A stretch of 64,000 nucleotides of DNA from DATAOG01 sp963798075 (GCA_963798075.1 CAWCRU010000029.1:209765-273764); one strand, 5' to 3'; counted from the first letter of the stretch, positions 6,774 to 17,168 are shown. Numbers and translations are program-made. Notes: generated by a model from the letters alone, not told the origin.

Positions 6774-8117
6774 ATGAGCCTGTTCGGATCCCTGTTCTCT
6801 GCGGTCACCGGCCTGAACGCGCAGAGCCAAGCGATGGCCATGATCTCGGACAATGTCGCCAACGTCAACACGGTCTCCTACAAAGCGGCCCAGGCCCAGT
6901 TCTCGACCCTGGTCACGCGCTCGGCCTCGAGCGGGTCCTACAGCTCCGGTGGCGCCAAGGCCAATACCGTCTATCGGATCGACCACCAGGGCCTGATCCA
7001 GGCGACCACGTCGCCAACCGACGTGGCGGTCGACGGCAACGGCTTCTTCGTCGTCAACTCGCGGCCCGATGCCAGCGGCGAGCAGCTCTACACCCGCGCC
7101 GGCAGCTTTCAGCAGGACTTCCTCGGCAACCTGCGCAACAATGCCGGTTTCTATTTGCAGGGCTGGGCGCTCGACGCCAATCAGCAGATCGTCAACATCA
7201 ACCAGCTGAGCACGGTCAACGTGCGCGTGATCAACGGCCTCGCCGCCGCGACCACCGACGTCCAGCTCGGTGCCAATCTCGACGCCACCCAGGCCGCGTT
7301 CACCGGCACCTACGCCGCGGGCGACATGGCGACCTATGACGCGACCGGCGGCGTCAGCGGCGTGGCGCCGCACCTCGTCCGCGCGCTCCAGGTGTTCGAC
7401 CCGCTGGGCGGCGCCCACAATGTCCAGATCGCCTTCCTCAGGGATCCGGCCGCCAACACCTGGAACGTCGAGATCTACGCCGACCCGCCCGAAGTCGAGA
7501 CGGCCGACCATCCGGATGGCCTGCTCGCGACCGGCACCCTCACCTTCAACGGCGATGGCACGCTCGCGACCTCGACCATCACACCCGACTATCCGACCGC
7601 GACGGCCGGCGCGCCCATCGGCATCAACTGGCTCGACACCAGCGGTCCCGACGACAGCTCGATCGCCTTCGATCTCGGCACCGTCGGCAGCGCCGACGGC
7701 CTCAGCCAGTTCGCCAGCGACTACAACATCGCCTTCGTGAACCAGAACGGCTCCGCGGTCGGCGAGTTGAGCGGCGTCACCGTCGACGACGAAGGCTTCG
7801 TGGTCGCCAACTTCACCAATGGCGCCACCCAGAGGATCTACCGCCTGCCGCTCGCGACCTTCGCCAATCCCTTGGCGCTCGACCCCCGCACCGGCAATGT
7901 CTACGGCCAGACCTCGAGCTCGGGCGAGTTCAATCTGCGCAACGCCGGCGAGGGCGGCGCCGGGACGATCGTACCCTCGGCCCTCGAAGGGGCGAATGTC
8001 GATCTGGCCGATGAGTTCACCAAAATGATCGTCACCCAGCGCGCCTATTCAGCCAATGCGCGTGTGATCACAACGACCGATCAAATGCTCGACGAGCTCG
8101 TCCACATCAGCAGGTAA
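6774..8117 (+). CDS. flgE: Flagellar hook protein FlgE
   Basis: FlgE polymerises into the hook, the universal joint between rod and filament. The 447-residue product opens with the rod/hook family motif SLFSAVTGLNAQSQAMAMIS and SDNVANVNTVSYK (residues about 6-37). It has the D1 strand motif DVAVDGNGFFVV, variable central domains of Ala/Thr/Asp-rich sequence, and closes with the C-terminal heptad helix ANVDLADEFTKMIVTQRAYSANARVI. Length is ordinary for a two-outer-domain FlgE. It is the terminal gene of the hook operon; no strong terminator was seen in the 140 bp before sciP. Confidence 0.97.
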   Translation: MSLFGSLFSAVTGLNAQSQAMAMISDNVANVNTVSYKAAQAQFSTLVTRSASSGSYSSGGAKANTVYRIDHQGLIQATTSPTDVAVDGNGFFVVNSRPDASGEQLYTRAGSFQQDFLGNLRNNAGFYLQGWALDANQQIVNINQLSTVNVRVINGLAAATTDVQLGANLDATQAAFTGTYAAGDMATYDATGGVSGVAPHLVRALQVFDPLGGAHNVQIAFLRDPAANTWNVEIYADPPEVETADHPDGLLATGTLTFNGDGTLATSTITPDYPTATAGAPIGINWLDTSGPDDSSIAFDLGTVGSADGLSQFASDYNIAFVNQNGSAVGELSGVTVDDEGFVVANFTNGATQRIYRLPLATFANPLALDPRTGNVYGQTSSSGEFNLRNAGEGGAGTIVPSALEGANVDLADEFTKMIVTQRAYSANARVITTTDQMLDELVHISR

Positions 8118-8188
8118 TACCCGAGCGGCAAGTATAACCAAATTGTTCATGGATTCACTTCGGGTCCACGAAGTTTTTACTATCTTGC

Positions 8189-8203
8189 TTAGTGGTTTAT
8201 TAA
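8189..8203. promoter_or_regulatory. CtrA-like box TTAG-N7-TTAA upstream of sciP
   Basis: One mismatch from the CtrA consensus TTAA-N7-TTAA, about 60 bp upstream of the sciP start, within an AT-rich stretch (8145-8205) that stands out from the surrounding GC-rich DNA. In Caulobacter, CtrA directly activates sciP and SciP then blocks CtrA-dependent transcription, so a CtrA site here matches known wiring. Functional status is inferred. Confidence 0.5.
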
Positions 8204-8259
8204 AAGCCGGTTCCGATACTGCGAACAATGCCCGCGCCGAGGCAGTTGGAGAAACGCTG

Positions 8260-8544
8260 ATGTCGGATGTCAACAGTCAAAGGACCGCTCAGAGGCCGAA
8301 GAGCGTCGTCGGTCCGCACGGTAAGACCTTGACCCTGAACGACCTGCCGCCACCCAATACCCAGCGCTGGGTTGCCCGCCGCAAGGCCGAGGTGGTGGCC
8401 GCGGTCCGCGCCGGGCTGCTGTCCCTCGAAGATGCCTGTCGCCGCTACAGCCTGTCGACCGAGGAGTTCCTGGGCTGGGAAGCGGCGATCGACAAGCACG
8501 GGCTTGGAGGCCTGCGGGTCACGCGGATTCAGGACTTTCGTTGA
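8260..8544 (+). CDS. sciP: CtrA inhibitor SciP (DUF1153)
   Basis: SciP binds the CtrA/RNA polymerase complex and represses CtrA-activated promoters in the swarmer phase of Caulobacter. The 94-residue product contains the whole DUF1153 helix-turn-helix domain: VVGPHGKTLTLNDLPPP, then RWVARRKAEVVAAVRAGLLSLEDACRRYSLSTEEFLGW and the C-terminal GLGGLRVTRIQDFR. ATG 8260 is chosen because the preceding in-frame codons are not conserved and GGAGAA lies 8 bp upstream. Its place between flgE and fliF is the conserved alphaproteobacterial position for this gene. Confidence 0.95.
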   Translation: MSDVNSQRTAQRPKSVVGPHGKTLTLNDLPPPNTQRWVARRKAEVVAAVRAGLLSLEDACRRYSLSTEEFLGWEAAIDKHGLGGLRVTRIQDFR

Positions 8545-8604
8545 GGCGACCACGGCGCCGCGGGCGCGCGCGAGCAGGCGCGCCGTGGCCGCCAGGGGTC
8601 CACT

Positions 8605-8619
8605 AGGCAGGAGTTGCCT
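8605..8619. promoter_or_regulatory. Inverted repeat AGGCA-N5-TGCCT before fliF, candidate FlbD site
   Basis: A perfect 5-bp inverted repeat with the same GGCA-N5-TGCC core as the repeat before fliK, here 82-96 bp upstream of the fliF start and 3 bp from a CtrA-like box. In Caulobacter, FlbD represses fliF through an ftr site overlapping its CtrA-dependent promoter. The arrangement here is the same in outline; identity as an ftr element is inference. Confidence 0.42.
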
Positions 8620-8622
8620 GGC

Positions 8623-8637
8623 TTAAACACTTCTTCA
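8623..8637. promoter_or_regulatory. CtrA-like box TTAA-N7-TTCA upstream of fliF
   Basis: One mismatch from TTAA-N7-TTAA, ending 63 bp before the fliF start in a 156-bp gene-free stretch. The class II fliF operon is a known CtrA target in Caulobacter. A single imperfect box could occur by chance; its position next to the inverted repeat at 8605-8619 adds weight. Confidence 0.42.
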
Positions 8638-8700
8638 ATGCCGCGCGTCTAGGTATCCGGCTCGAGCCGTAGGGCATCCCAACCCGACGCTGACGAGCCA

Positions 8701-10404
8701 ATGGATCAACCGCTCAGCCCGCTTCCGGCACACGCGACCGCCGATCAGGACCCGCCCACGCCTGGCGCGCGGGTGCTGAGCGCGCTGCGTCGCCTCGGGC
8801 TGGCCCGTCTCCTGGTCCTGAGCGCGACCGGCGTGACCCTGCTCGCCGTCTTCGCCTATCTGATCCTGCGCGCGATCGAGCCGCCCTACACCTTGCTGTA
8901 CGGCGGCCTGGAGCTGGACGACAGCGCCCAGATCGTCAGCCGGCTCGAGGCCATGGGCGTGCCGTTCCGTCTGCAGGGCGACGGCAGCGCCCTCCTGGTG
9001 CCGGCCGACCAGGCGCTGCGCCTGCGCATGACCCTGGCCGAGGAGAACCTGCCGCGCGGCGGGACCGTCGGCGACGAGATCTTCGATCAGTCGAGCGCGC
9101 TCGGGACCACCAACTTCCTCGACAACGTCAACCTGCGCCGGGCGCTCGAAGGCGAGCTCGCGCGCACCATCGGCTCGCTCGCCGACGTCCGTTCGGCGCG
9201 GGTGCACCTGGTCCTGCCCCGCCATGAGCTGTTCCGCCGCGACCAGATCGAATCGACCGCCTCGATCACGCTCCGCATGCAGGGCGGTCGCCGGCTCAGC
9301 CGCCGGCAGGTGCTGGCGGTCCAGCATCTGGTCGCGGCCGCCGTGCCCGGTCTCGTACCCGAGCGGATTGCCGTGATCGACGATCAGGGCACGCTGCTCG
9401 CGCGCGGCGACGACGGCGCTCCGGAGAGCGCCCTGCCGTCCCAGGCCGAGGATTTCCGCGAGGCCTACGAGGCGCGCCTGGAGCAGGCCGTCGAGCAGCT
9501 CCTCGAGCGCTCGCTCGGGCCCGGGCGGGTTCAGGCCCAGGTCAACGCCGAGCTCGACTTCGACCAGGTCACGACGACCGAGGAGACCTACGATCCGGAC
9601 GGTCAGGTGGTGCGCAGCACTCAGACGGTCGAAGAGAACAAGAAAAACTCGGAGCAGGACAACAACAATTCGGTCTCGGTCGGCAACAATCTGCCCAACG
9701 CCGCCGCCAATACCCCGCCCAGCGGCCGCGCCAGCAATGAGGACAACAAGCGCACCGAGGAGACGGTCAACTACGAGATCTCGCACAAGGTGCGCAATCA
9801 GACCCAGGTCGGCGGCCGGGTGCGGCGGCTCTCGGTGGCGGTCCTGGTCGACGGCAAGATGATGCCGAACCCGGCCGGCGAGCTGGTCTACGCGCCGCGC
9901 GACAGCGCCGAGCTGGCCCAGATCGAGAGCCTGGTGCGCTCGGCGATCGGCTTCGATGCCAGCCGCGGCGACGTGGTCGAGGTCAAGAACATGCCGTTCA
10001 GCGCGCCGCCGCCGGCCGAGGCGGAGGCGTCCGCCTGGCCGGAGCTCACGCGCTCCGACCTGATGCGCCTGGCCGAGCTCGGGGCGCTGGCCGTGGTGGC
10101 GCTGATGCTGATCCTGCTCGTGGTCCGCCCGACGCTGCGGCGGCTGTTGCCGGCGCCGGCGCCTGTCCTGGCCGCCGCTGGCGCGGGCGTTGCCCTCGCT
10201 CGCGGCGAGCCGGCCCGCGCGCTCGCGGCGCCGGGCGCGACCCCGCCCGCCGCTCCGGACGGCGAAGCCGGCGCCGAGATCGAGATCCCGATGGATCCCG
10301 AGGCGCGGTTGCGGCGCGAGCTGATCAAGCGAGCCCGCGAGGTGATCGACGACGCCCCGGACAAGGCGGTCGCGATCATCCGCGCCTGGCTGCACGAATC
10401 CTAG
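8701..10404 (+). CDS. fliF: Flagellar MS-ring protein FliF
   Basis: FliF builds the membrane MS ring that carries rotor and export apparatus. The 567-residue product has a first TM helix at about 36-56 and the YscJ/FliF ring-building motifs (YTLLYGGLELDDSAQIVSRLE; ALEGELARTIGSLADVRSARVHLVLP). A low-complexity Asn/Glu loop (NKKNSEQDNNNS) near residues 315-330 follows, then a second TM at about 455-480 and a C-terminal FliG-binding helix with PDKAVAIIRAWLHE. All parts are intact and the length is normal. It heads a tightly packed operon; fliG starts 9 bp after its stop. Confidence 0.97.
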   Translation: MDQPLSPLPAHATADQDPPTPGARVLSALRRLGLARLLVLSATGVTLLAVFAYLILRAIEPPYTLLYGGLELDDSAQIVSRLEAMGVPFRLQGDGSALLVPADQALRLRMTLAEENLPRGGTVGDEIFDQSSALGTTNFLDNVNLRRALEGELARTIGSLADVRSARVHLVLPRHELFRRDQIESTASITLRMQGGRRLSRRQVLAVQHLVAAAVPGLVPERIAVIDDQGTLLARGDDGAPESALPSQAEDFREAYEARLEQAVEQLLERSLGPGRVQAQVNAELDFDQVTTTEETYDPDGQVVRSTQTVEENKKNSEQDNNNSVSVGNNLPNAAANTPPSGRASNEDNKRTEETVNYEISHKVRNQTQVGGRVRRLSVAVLVDGKMMPNPAGELVYAPRDSAELAQIESLVRSAIGFDASRGDVVEVKNMPFSAPPPAEAEASAWPELTRSDLMRLAELGALAVVALMLILLVVRPTLRRLLPAPAPVLAAAGAGVALARGEPARALAAPGATPPAAPDGEAGAEIEIPMDPEARLRRELIKRAREVIDDAPDKAVAIIRAWLHES

Positions 10405-10413
10405 GACGCCCGC

Positions 10414-11430
10414 ATGCCCCCGCCCCCTGCCATGCCGGATACGCTGAGTGGTACCGAGAAGGCCGCGATGTTCCTGCTCGCCAGCGGCGAGGAGCACGCG
10501 CGCAAGCTGTTCGCCAAGCTCGAGATGGAGGAGATCAAGGAGGTCACCCAGGCGATGTCGCGCCTCGGGGTGGTGCCGGACCAGGCGGTCGACGCGCTGC
10601 TGCGCGACTTCATCGAGCGCCTGGGCGGCGCCGGCGGCCTGATCGGCAGCTACGACACCGCCGAACGCCTGCTCGCTCAGGTGCTCGACCCGAGCAAGGT
10701 GAGCGCGATCATGGAGGACGTCCGCGGCCCCGCCGGACGAACCGTCTGGGACAAGCTCGGCAACGTCGAGGAGAGCGTGCTCGCGACCTATCTCAAGAAC
10801 GAGTACCCGCAGACCATCGCCGTCGTGCTGTCCAAGATCCGCTCCGAGCACGCCGCCCGGGTGCTCGCCAGCCTGCCCCAGGACGCCGCGATCGAGACCG
10901 TCCTGCGCATGTTGCGCATGGAGGCGATCCAAAAGGACATTCTTAACGACGTCGAGGAGACCTTGCGGGCCGAGTTCATGTCCAATCTCGGACGCACCCA
11001 CCGCCGGGACAACCACGAAGTCATGGCCGAGATCTTCAACTCGCTCGACCGCTCGACCGAGACGCGGTTCCTGCAGCTGCTCGAGGAGCGCAACAAGGAA
11101 GCCGCCGACCGGATCCGGGCGCTGATGTTCACCTTCGAGGATCTTGCCAAGCTCGCGGGCGCCAGCGTCCAGACGCTGCTGCGCAACGTCGACACCAGCA
11201 AGGTGGGCCTCGCCCTCAAGGGCGCCAGCGAGAAACTGCGCGAGCTGTTCTTCGCCAACATGTCGGAGCGCGCCGCCAAGATCATGCGCGACGACATGGA
11301 GAGCATGGGACCGGTGCGCCTGCGCGACGTCGAGGAAGCCCAGCTCATGCTCGTCCATGCCGCCAAGGATCTGGCGGCCGCCGGCGAGATCTTCATCGCC
11401 GACGGCAAGGACGATGAGATGGTGGCCTGA
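10414..11430 (+). CDS. fliG: Flagellar motor switch protein FliG
   Basis: FliG is the rotor ring protein that couples stator force to rotation. The 338-residue product shows the N-domain that binds FliF (LSGTEKAAMFLLASGEEHARKLF), the middle domain with PQTIAVVLSKIRSEHAARVLASLP, and the C-domain with the torque region (RIRALMFTFEDLAKL, RELFFANMSERAAKIMRDDME). Charged residues of the torque helix are present. It sits 9 bp after fliF and 3 bp before fliH, so it is certainly in the same transcript. Gene order fliF-fliG-fliH-fliN is typical of the group. Confidence 0.97.
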   Translation: MPPPPAMPDTLSGTEKAAMFLLASGEEHARKLFAKLEMEEIKEVTQAMSRLGVVPDQAVDALLRDFIERLGGAGGLIGSYDTAERLLAQVLDPSKVSAIMEDVRGPAGRTVWDKLGNVEESVLATYLKNEYPQTIAVVLSKIRSEHAARVLASLPQDAAIETVLRMLRMEAIQKDILNDVEETLRAEFMSNLGRTHRRDNHEVMAEIFNSLDRSTETRFLQLLEERNKEAADRIRALMFTFEDLAKLAGASVQTLLRNVDTSKVGLALKGASEKLRELFFANMSERAAKIMRDDMESMGPVRLRDVEEAQLMLVHAAKDLAAAGEIFIADGKDDEMVA

Positions 11431-11433
11431 GGC

Positions 11434-12276
11434 ATGTCGACCCGGTTCCCCTTCGGTCTGCGGCTCGACGACGGCGCCGGCCCGATCGTCGCCCGCGCCA
11501 GCCGCCGGCCGCGCCCGGCCCGGGGCAAACCCGCGATCCGGTTCGACTATCCACCGTTCGAGGCTCTGGCCGCGCCCGCACCGCCGCCGGCGACCCCGCC
11601 CGCGCCGGCGCCGCCGCCGGCCCCGACCTTCAGCGAGGACGAGCTCGAAGGCGCGGTCGAGGCGGCGCGGCGGGAGGCGCGCGCCGCCGCCGAAGCCGAG
11701 GTCCGGGCCGCGATGCTCGCCAGCCTGGAGCACCGGCAGGCCCAGGCGCTGGCTACGATCAGCGAGCGCCTGGCGGCCAGCCAGGACGCTCTCGACCACA
11801 TCCTTGCAGGCCGCGCCGGCGCCAGCCGCGATCTCGCGCTCGCGCTCGCGCGCGTCCTGGTCCCCAAGGCGCTGGCGCGGCAACCGCTGGCCGACATCGA
11901 GGCTATGCTCCGCGAGGTCGTGGCCCGGCTCGAAGGCACGCCCTGGCTCGAGCTGCGCCTCCACCCCGGCCTGGCGGAGGCCGGCCGGGCGGCGCTCGCG
12001 CGCGCTGCCGAGGAGGCCAACTATCACGGCGAGCTGCGGCTGATCCCGGATCCCAGGCTCGGCCCGGGCGACGCGCGCCTGATCTGGCAGGACGGCGCCG
12101 CCGAGCGCGATCTTGCCCGGCTGGAGGCCGAGGTCACGGCCCTGGTCGACGCCTGGCTGCCGGCCGCGGGCGAAGAGACCGCTTCGCAGGCCCCCTCACA
12201 GGAAACGCCGGCCACCGTCGAGCCGGCACCGCCGTCGGCCGACCTCGACGACGCGCGCACCGATGGATCGAAGTGA
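11434..12276 (+). CDS. fliH: Flagellar assembly protein FliH
   Basis: FliH is the peripheral stalk and negative regulator of the FliI export ATPase. The 280-residue product has a Pro-rich N-terminus (about residues 20-70) and a long helix of alternating acidic and Ala/Arg residues (SEDELEGAVEAARREARAAAEAEV). A C-terminal V-ATPase-E-like domain (IEAMLREVVARLEG, LRLHPGLAEAGRAAL, RLIPDPRLGPGDARLIWQDG) follows. The ArgLeu/LIWQDG region is characteristic of FliH. fliI and fliJ, its usual partners, are not in this window. The stop overlaps the fliN start (TGATG). Confidence 0.92.
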   Translation: MSTRFPFGLRLDDGAGPIVARASRRPRPARGKPAIRFDYPPFEALAAPAPPPATPPAPAPPPAPTFSEDELEGAVEAARREARAAAEAEVRAAMLASLEHRQAQALATISERLAASQDALDHILAGRAGASRDLALALARVLVPKALARQPLADIEAMLREVVARLEGTPWLELRLHPGLAEAGRAALARAAEEANYHGELRLIPDPRLGPGDARLIWQDGAAERDLARLEAEVTALVDAWLPAAGEETASQAPSQETPATVEPAPPSADLDDARTDGSK

Positions 12277-12641
12277 TGGACAACGAGACCAACAAGCTCG
12301 ATCTGGACGAGTTGACCGACAGCGACGCGCCGGCGACCGACCAGGACGACGCGGCGCCGCCCGCGACCACGGCCGGCGAACCGGCACCCCGCGGCAGGGG
12401 CGAGGATCTCGGTGCGGTCTACGACATCCCGGTGCAGCTGTCGGCGGTGCTCGGCAAGGCCATCATGCCGGTCAGCCAGCTGCTGCGGCTCGGCCGCGGC
12501 GCCGTCGTCGAGCTCGACCGCAAGGTCGGCGAGCCGATCGACATCCTGGTCAACAACCGCCTGGTCGCGCGCGGCGAGGTCGTGATCCTCGACGACCGCC
12601 TCGGCGTGACCATGACCGAGATCATCAAGAACGACACGTGA
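12276..12641 (+). CDS. fliN: Flagellar motor switch protein FliN
   Basis: FliN forms the base of the C-ring and helps dock the export ATPase. The 121-residue product has an acidic, disordered N-terminus (about 40 residues) and a complete SpoA domain (YDIPVQLSAVLGKAIMPVSQLL, RGAVVELDRKVGEPIDILVNNRLVARGEVVILDDRLGVTMTEI). ATG 12276, overlapping the fliH stop, is preferred to GTG 12273. A 61-bp gap separates it from flbD. Confidence 0.96.
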   Translation: MDNETNKLDLDELTDSDAPATDQDDAAPPATTAGEPAPRGRGEDLGAVYDIPVQLSAVLGKAIMPVSQLLRLGRGAVVELDRKVGEPIDILVNNRLVARGEVVILDDRLGVTMTEIIKNDT

Positions 12642-12702
12642 TGCTCGAGCAACCCACCAGCCCGGTTCGAAGCGGCCGCTGGCAACCCTGGGAACAGCCG
12701 TC

Positions 12703-14046
<1,344 letters not shown>

Positions 14047-14066
14047 GGCGCGGCCGAGCCCCACCG

Positions 14067-16157
14067 ATGGCGCAGGACCTGAGCCTCACACCGGCCGATC
14101 TGCTCGGCCGCCTCGGCCAGACGCTGCGGCAGGGCGACCTCGCGCTCGCGCTCGGCATGATCGGCATCCTGGTCGTCCTGATCCTGCCGGTGCCGCGCCT
14201 CCTGCTCGACCTGCTGCTGGCGCTCTCGATCACCTTCTCGGTCCTGGTCCTTTTGACCTCGCTGTTCATCACCAAGCCGCTCGAGTTCAGCTCGTTCCCG
14301 GCGGTGCTCCTGATCGCGACCATGCTCCGGCTTGCCCTCAACCTCGCCTCGACCCGGCTGATCCTCGCCAACGGCCACGAGGGCACCGCTGCCGCCGGGC
14401 GCGTGATCGAGGCGTTCGGCGGCTTCATCATGCAGGGCAACTTCGTGATCGGCCTGATCGTGTTCGCGATCCTGGTGATCGTGAACTTCGTGGTCATCAC
14501 CAAGGGCTCGGGCCGGATTGCCGAGGTCTCGGCGCGCTTCTCGCTCGACGCCATGCCGGGCAAGCAGATGGCGATCGATGCCGACCTCTCGGCCGGCCTG
14601 ATCGACGAGCAGGAGGCGAGGCGCCGGCGCCGGCAGCTGGAAGAGGAGAGCAGCTTCTACGGCGCCATGGACGGCGCCGCCAAGTTCGTCCGCGGCGATG
14701 CTATCGCGGGCCTGCTGATCACCTTCATCAACCTGATCGGCGGCCTGATCATCGGGGTCGGCCAGATGGGGGTGAGCTTCGCCGAGGCGGCCCACAGCTA
14801 TACTCTGCTCACGGTCGGCGACGGCCTCGTGTCGCAGATCCCGGCCCTCGTGGTGTCGACCGCGGCCGGTCTTCTGGTCGCCAAGGCGGGCGTCAACGAC
14901 CGCACCGACCGCGCCCTCTTCGGTCAGCTCAGCGCGCATCCCCGCGCGCTCGCCACGACCAGCGGCCTGCTCGCCCTGCTGGCGGTCCTGCCGGGCCTGC
15001 CGCTGCTGCCGTTCCTCTTGCTATCGGGGGCGAGCGGCGGGCTCGCCTGGCACCTCGGCCGGCGCGCCCAGGAGCAGGCGAGCGCCGCCGAGGAGCAGGC
15101 GGCCGCGGTCGCAGCACCGGCCGAGGAGCCGGTCAGCGCGGCGCTCGCGATGGACCCGCTCCGGCTCGAGCTCGGCTACGGCCTCTTGCCCCTGATCGGC
15201 GAGGCGGGCGGGCCGCGGCTGACCGATCAGATCAAGGCGCTCCGGCGTCAGCTCGCGGGCGAGCTCGGCTTCGTGATGCCGCCCGTGCGCATCCAGGACA
15301 ACATCCAGCTGCCGGCCAACACCTACCTGGTCAAGCTCAAGGAGATCGAGACCGGACGCGGCGAGCTGCGTCCCAACCAGCTCCTGGTCATGAACTCCAA
15401 GGGCGACAAGATCACGCTCGCGGGCGAGGACACCACAGAGCCCACCTTCGGCCTGCCGGCCATGTGGGTCGCCGAGAGCCTGCGCGAGGAGGCGAGCTTT
15501 CGCGGCTTGACCGTGGTCGATCCGGCGACCGTGCTGACGACCCATCTGACCGAGATCATCAAGGACAACCTGGCCGAGCTCCTGAGCTACACCTTGACCC
15601 AGAAGCTGCTCGACGAGCTGGCCAAGGACTATCAGAAGCTGATCGACGATCTGGTCCCGGCCCGGATCAGCACGGGCGGCATCCAGCGGGTGCTCCAGGC
15701 GCTGCTCGCCGAGCGGATCTCGATCCGCGATCTCGCGCTGATCGTTGAGGCGATCGGCGAGGCGGCGAGCGCCAGCCAGAACACGATCGTGATCACCGAG
15801 CACGTGCGCGCCCGCCTTGCCCGCCAGATCAGCAACGCCAACACCGCCGAGGCCGGCTACATCCCGATCCTGACGCTCTCGGCCGACTGGGAGCAGGCGT
15901 TCGCCGAGGCCCTGGTCGGTCAGGGCGACAACCGGCAGCTGGCGATGGCGCCCTCCCGGCTGCAGACGTTCATCGCCCGCCTGCGCGAAGCGTTCGAGCA
16001 GTACGCGATGCGCGGCGAGCTGCCGGTCCTCGTCACGAGCCCGGTGGTCCGCCCCTACGTCCGCTCGATCATCGAGCGCTTTCGGCCGGCGACGGTCGTC
16101 CTGTCGCAGAACGAGATCCACCCCAAGGCGCGGATCCGGACGCTCGGCCAGATATGA
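14067..16157 (+). CDS. flhA: Flagellar export apparatus protein FlhA
   Basis: FlhA forms the nonameric export ring that uses proton-motive force and docks chaperone-substrate complexes. The 696-residue product has an N-terminal membrane half with eight hydrophobic helices and the conserved loop RFSLDAMPGKQMAIDADL (FHIPEP region, about 165-185). The C-terminal cytoplasmic half has the family motif PGLPLLPFLLL at the boundary and VVLSQNEIHPKARI at the end. Length and all motifs are normal. flhF follows after 15 bp. Confidence 0.97.
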   Translation: MAQDLSLTPADLLGRLGQTLRQGDLALALGMIGILVVLILPVPRLLLDLLLALSITFSVLVLLTSLFITKPLEFSSFPAVLLIATMLRLALNLASTRLILANGHEGTAAAGRVIEAFGGFIMQGNFVIGLIVFAILVIVNFVVITKGSGRIAEVSARFSLDAMPGKQMAIDADLSAGLIDEQEARRRRRQLEEESSFYGAMDGAAKFVRGDAIAGLLITFINLIGGLIIGVGQMGVSFAEAAHSYTLLTVGDGLVSQIPALVVSTAAGLLVAKAGVNDRTDRALFGQLSAHPRALATTSGLLALLAVLPGLPLLPFLLLSGASGGLAWHLGRRAQEQASAAEEQAAAVAAPAEEPVSAALAMDPLRLELGYGLLPLIGEAGGPRLTDQIKALRRQLAGELGFVMPPVRIQDNIQLPANTYLVKLKEIETGRGELRPNQLLVMNSKGDKITLAGEDTTEPTFGLPAMWVAESLREEASFRGLTVVDPATVLTTHLTEIIKDNLAELLSYTLTQKLLDELAKDYQKLIDDLVPARISTGGIQRVLQALLAERISIRDLALIVEAIGEAASASQNTIVITEHVRARLARQISNANTAEAGYIPILTLSADWEQAFAEALVGQGDNRQLAMAPSRLQTFIARLREAFEQYAMRGELPVLVTSPVVRPYVRSIIERFRPATVVLSQNEIHPKARIRTLGQI

Positions 16158-16172
16158 GCCGGCAGCCTCGCC

Positions 16173-17168
16173 ATGCGCCTTAAGACCTTCGTCGCGCCCG
16201 ACGCTCGCCAGGCCATGGCGAGGCTGCGCGCCGAGCTCGGCGAGGACGCGATCATCGTCGCGACCCGGGAGCTCGCGGCCGGCGAGGTCCGGATCACCGG
16301 CGCGATCGAGGGCCATGACCTCGACCTCGCCGAGCTGCTGGCGCCGCCCGCGGCATCGCCATGCAGCAGGCGTCTGCTCGCGGTCGCGGTGCATCACGAG
16401 CTGCCCGAGCAGCTGCGTCAGCGGCTGGTCGACGCGGCGAGCCGGGCGAGCGCCAGTCAGCCCGCGGTCGCGCTCGCCCAGGCCCTGAGCGAGACGTTCC
16501 GCTTTGAGCCTCTGGCGGCCACCCCCGCCTGTGCCTTGCTCCTGACCGGACCGCCCGGCGCCGGCAAGACCGCCGCGGTCGCCAAGCTGGCGGCCGCCGC
16601 CGTGCTCGACGGCCGGCCGGTCAGCGTGCTCACCGCCGACAGCACCCGGGCGGGGGGGCTCGAGCAGCTCACGGCCCTGCTCGCACCCCTCAAGCTGCGT
16701 CCCGAACCGGCCCCGGAGCCGGCGGACCTGCGCCGCCTCGCGGTCGTCGCGAAGGGCGCCACCCTGCTGATCGACAGTCCGGGCCTGAACCCGTTCCGGC
16801 CCGCCGACCTCGGCATCCTCTCGAGCCTCGTGGCGGCGAGCCGGGCCGAGCTCGTCCTGGTCCTGCCCGCCGGCCTCGGGGTCGCCGACTGCGCCGAGAT
16901 CGGCCAGACCTGGCTGGCCCTCGGCGCGCGTCGCATCGTCGCCACCAAGCTCGACGCCGCCCGCCGTCTGGGCGGTCTGCTTGCGGCCGCGGACGCCGGG
17001 CTGGCTTTCGCCGAGGCCGGGATCGGCCCGACCATTGGCCAGGGACTGAGCCCGCTCAGCGCCGGTGGTCTCGCGCGCCTGCTGCTCCGCCATCAGGAGC
17101 TTGCCGACGCGCAGCATGCCGGCTCGTTGCCCCTGGCGCGGGCTGCCGCGGGGGGCCGGCCGCAATGA
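16173..17168 (+). CDS. flhF: Flagellar placement GTPase FlhF
   Basis: FlhF is an SRP-type GTPase that sets the position and number of polar flagella with FlhG. The 331-residue product carries the FlhF N-terminal B-domain opening (RLKTFVAPDARQAMARLRAELGEDAIIVATRE). The NG domain has P-loop GPPGAGKTAAVAKLA near 127, DSTRAGGLEQL, the DSPG G3 box and the TKLD G4 box. The presence of flhF and flhG together suggests that flagellar placement is controlled in this organism. Overlaps flhG by 4 bp (ATGA). Confidence 0.92.
   Translation: MRLKTFVAPDARQAMARLRAELGEDAIIVATRELAAGEVRITGAIEGHDLDLAELLAPPAASPCSRRLLAVAVHHELPEQLRQRLVDAASRASASQPAVALAQALSETFRFEPLAATPACALLLTGPPGAGKTAAVAKLAAAAVLDGRPVSVLTADSTRAGGLEQLTALLAPLKLRPEPAPEPADLRRLAVVAKGATLLIDSPGLNPFRPADLGILSSLVAASRAELVLVLPAGLGVADCAEIGQTWLALGARRIVATKLDAARRLGGLLAAADAGLAFAEAGIGPTIGQGLSPLSAGGLARLLLRHQELADAQHAGSLPLARAAAGGRPQ

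Noticed and set aside
8635..12027. Very long open frame on the reverse strand opposite fliF-fliG-fliH
   Set aside because: Its translation is repetitive Arg/Gln/His/Gly-rich shadow sequence without any family motif, and it is exactly antisense to three clear flagellar genes. Long antisense frames are expected at this GC content.
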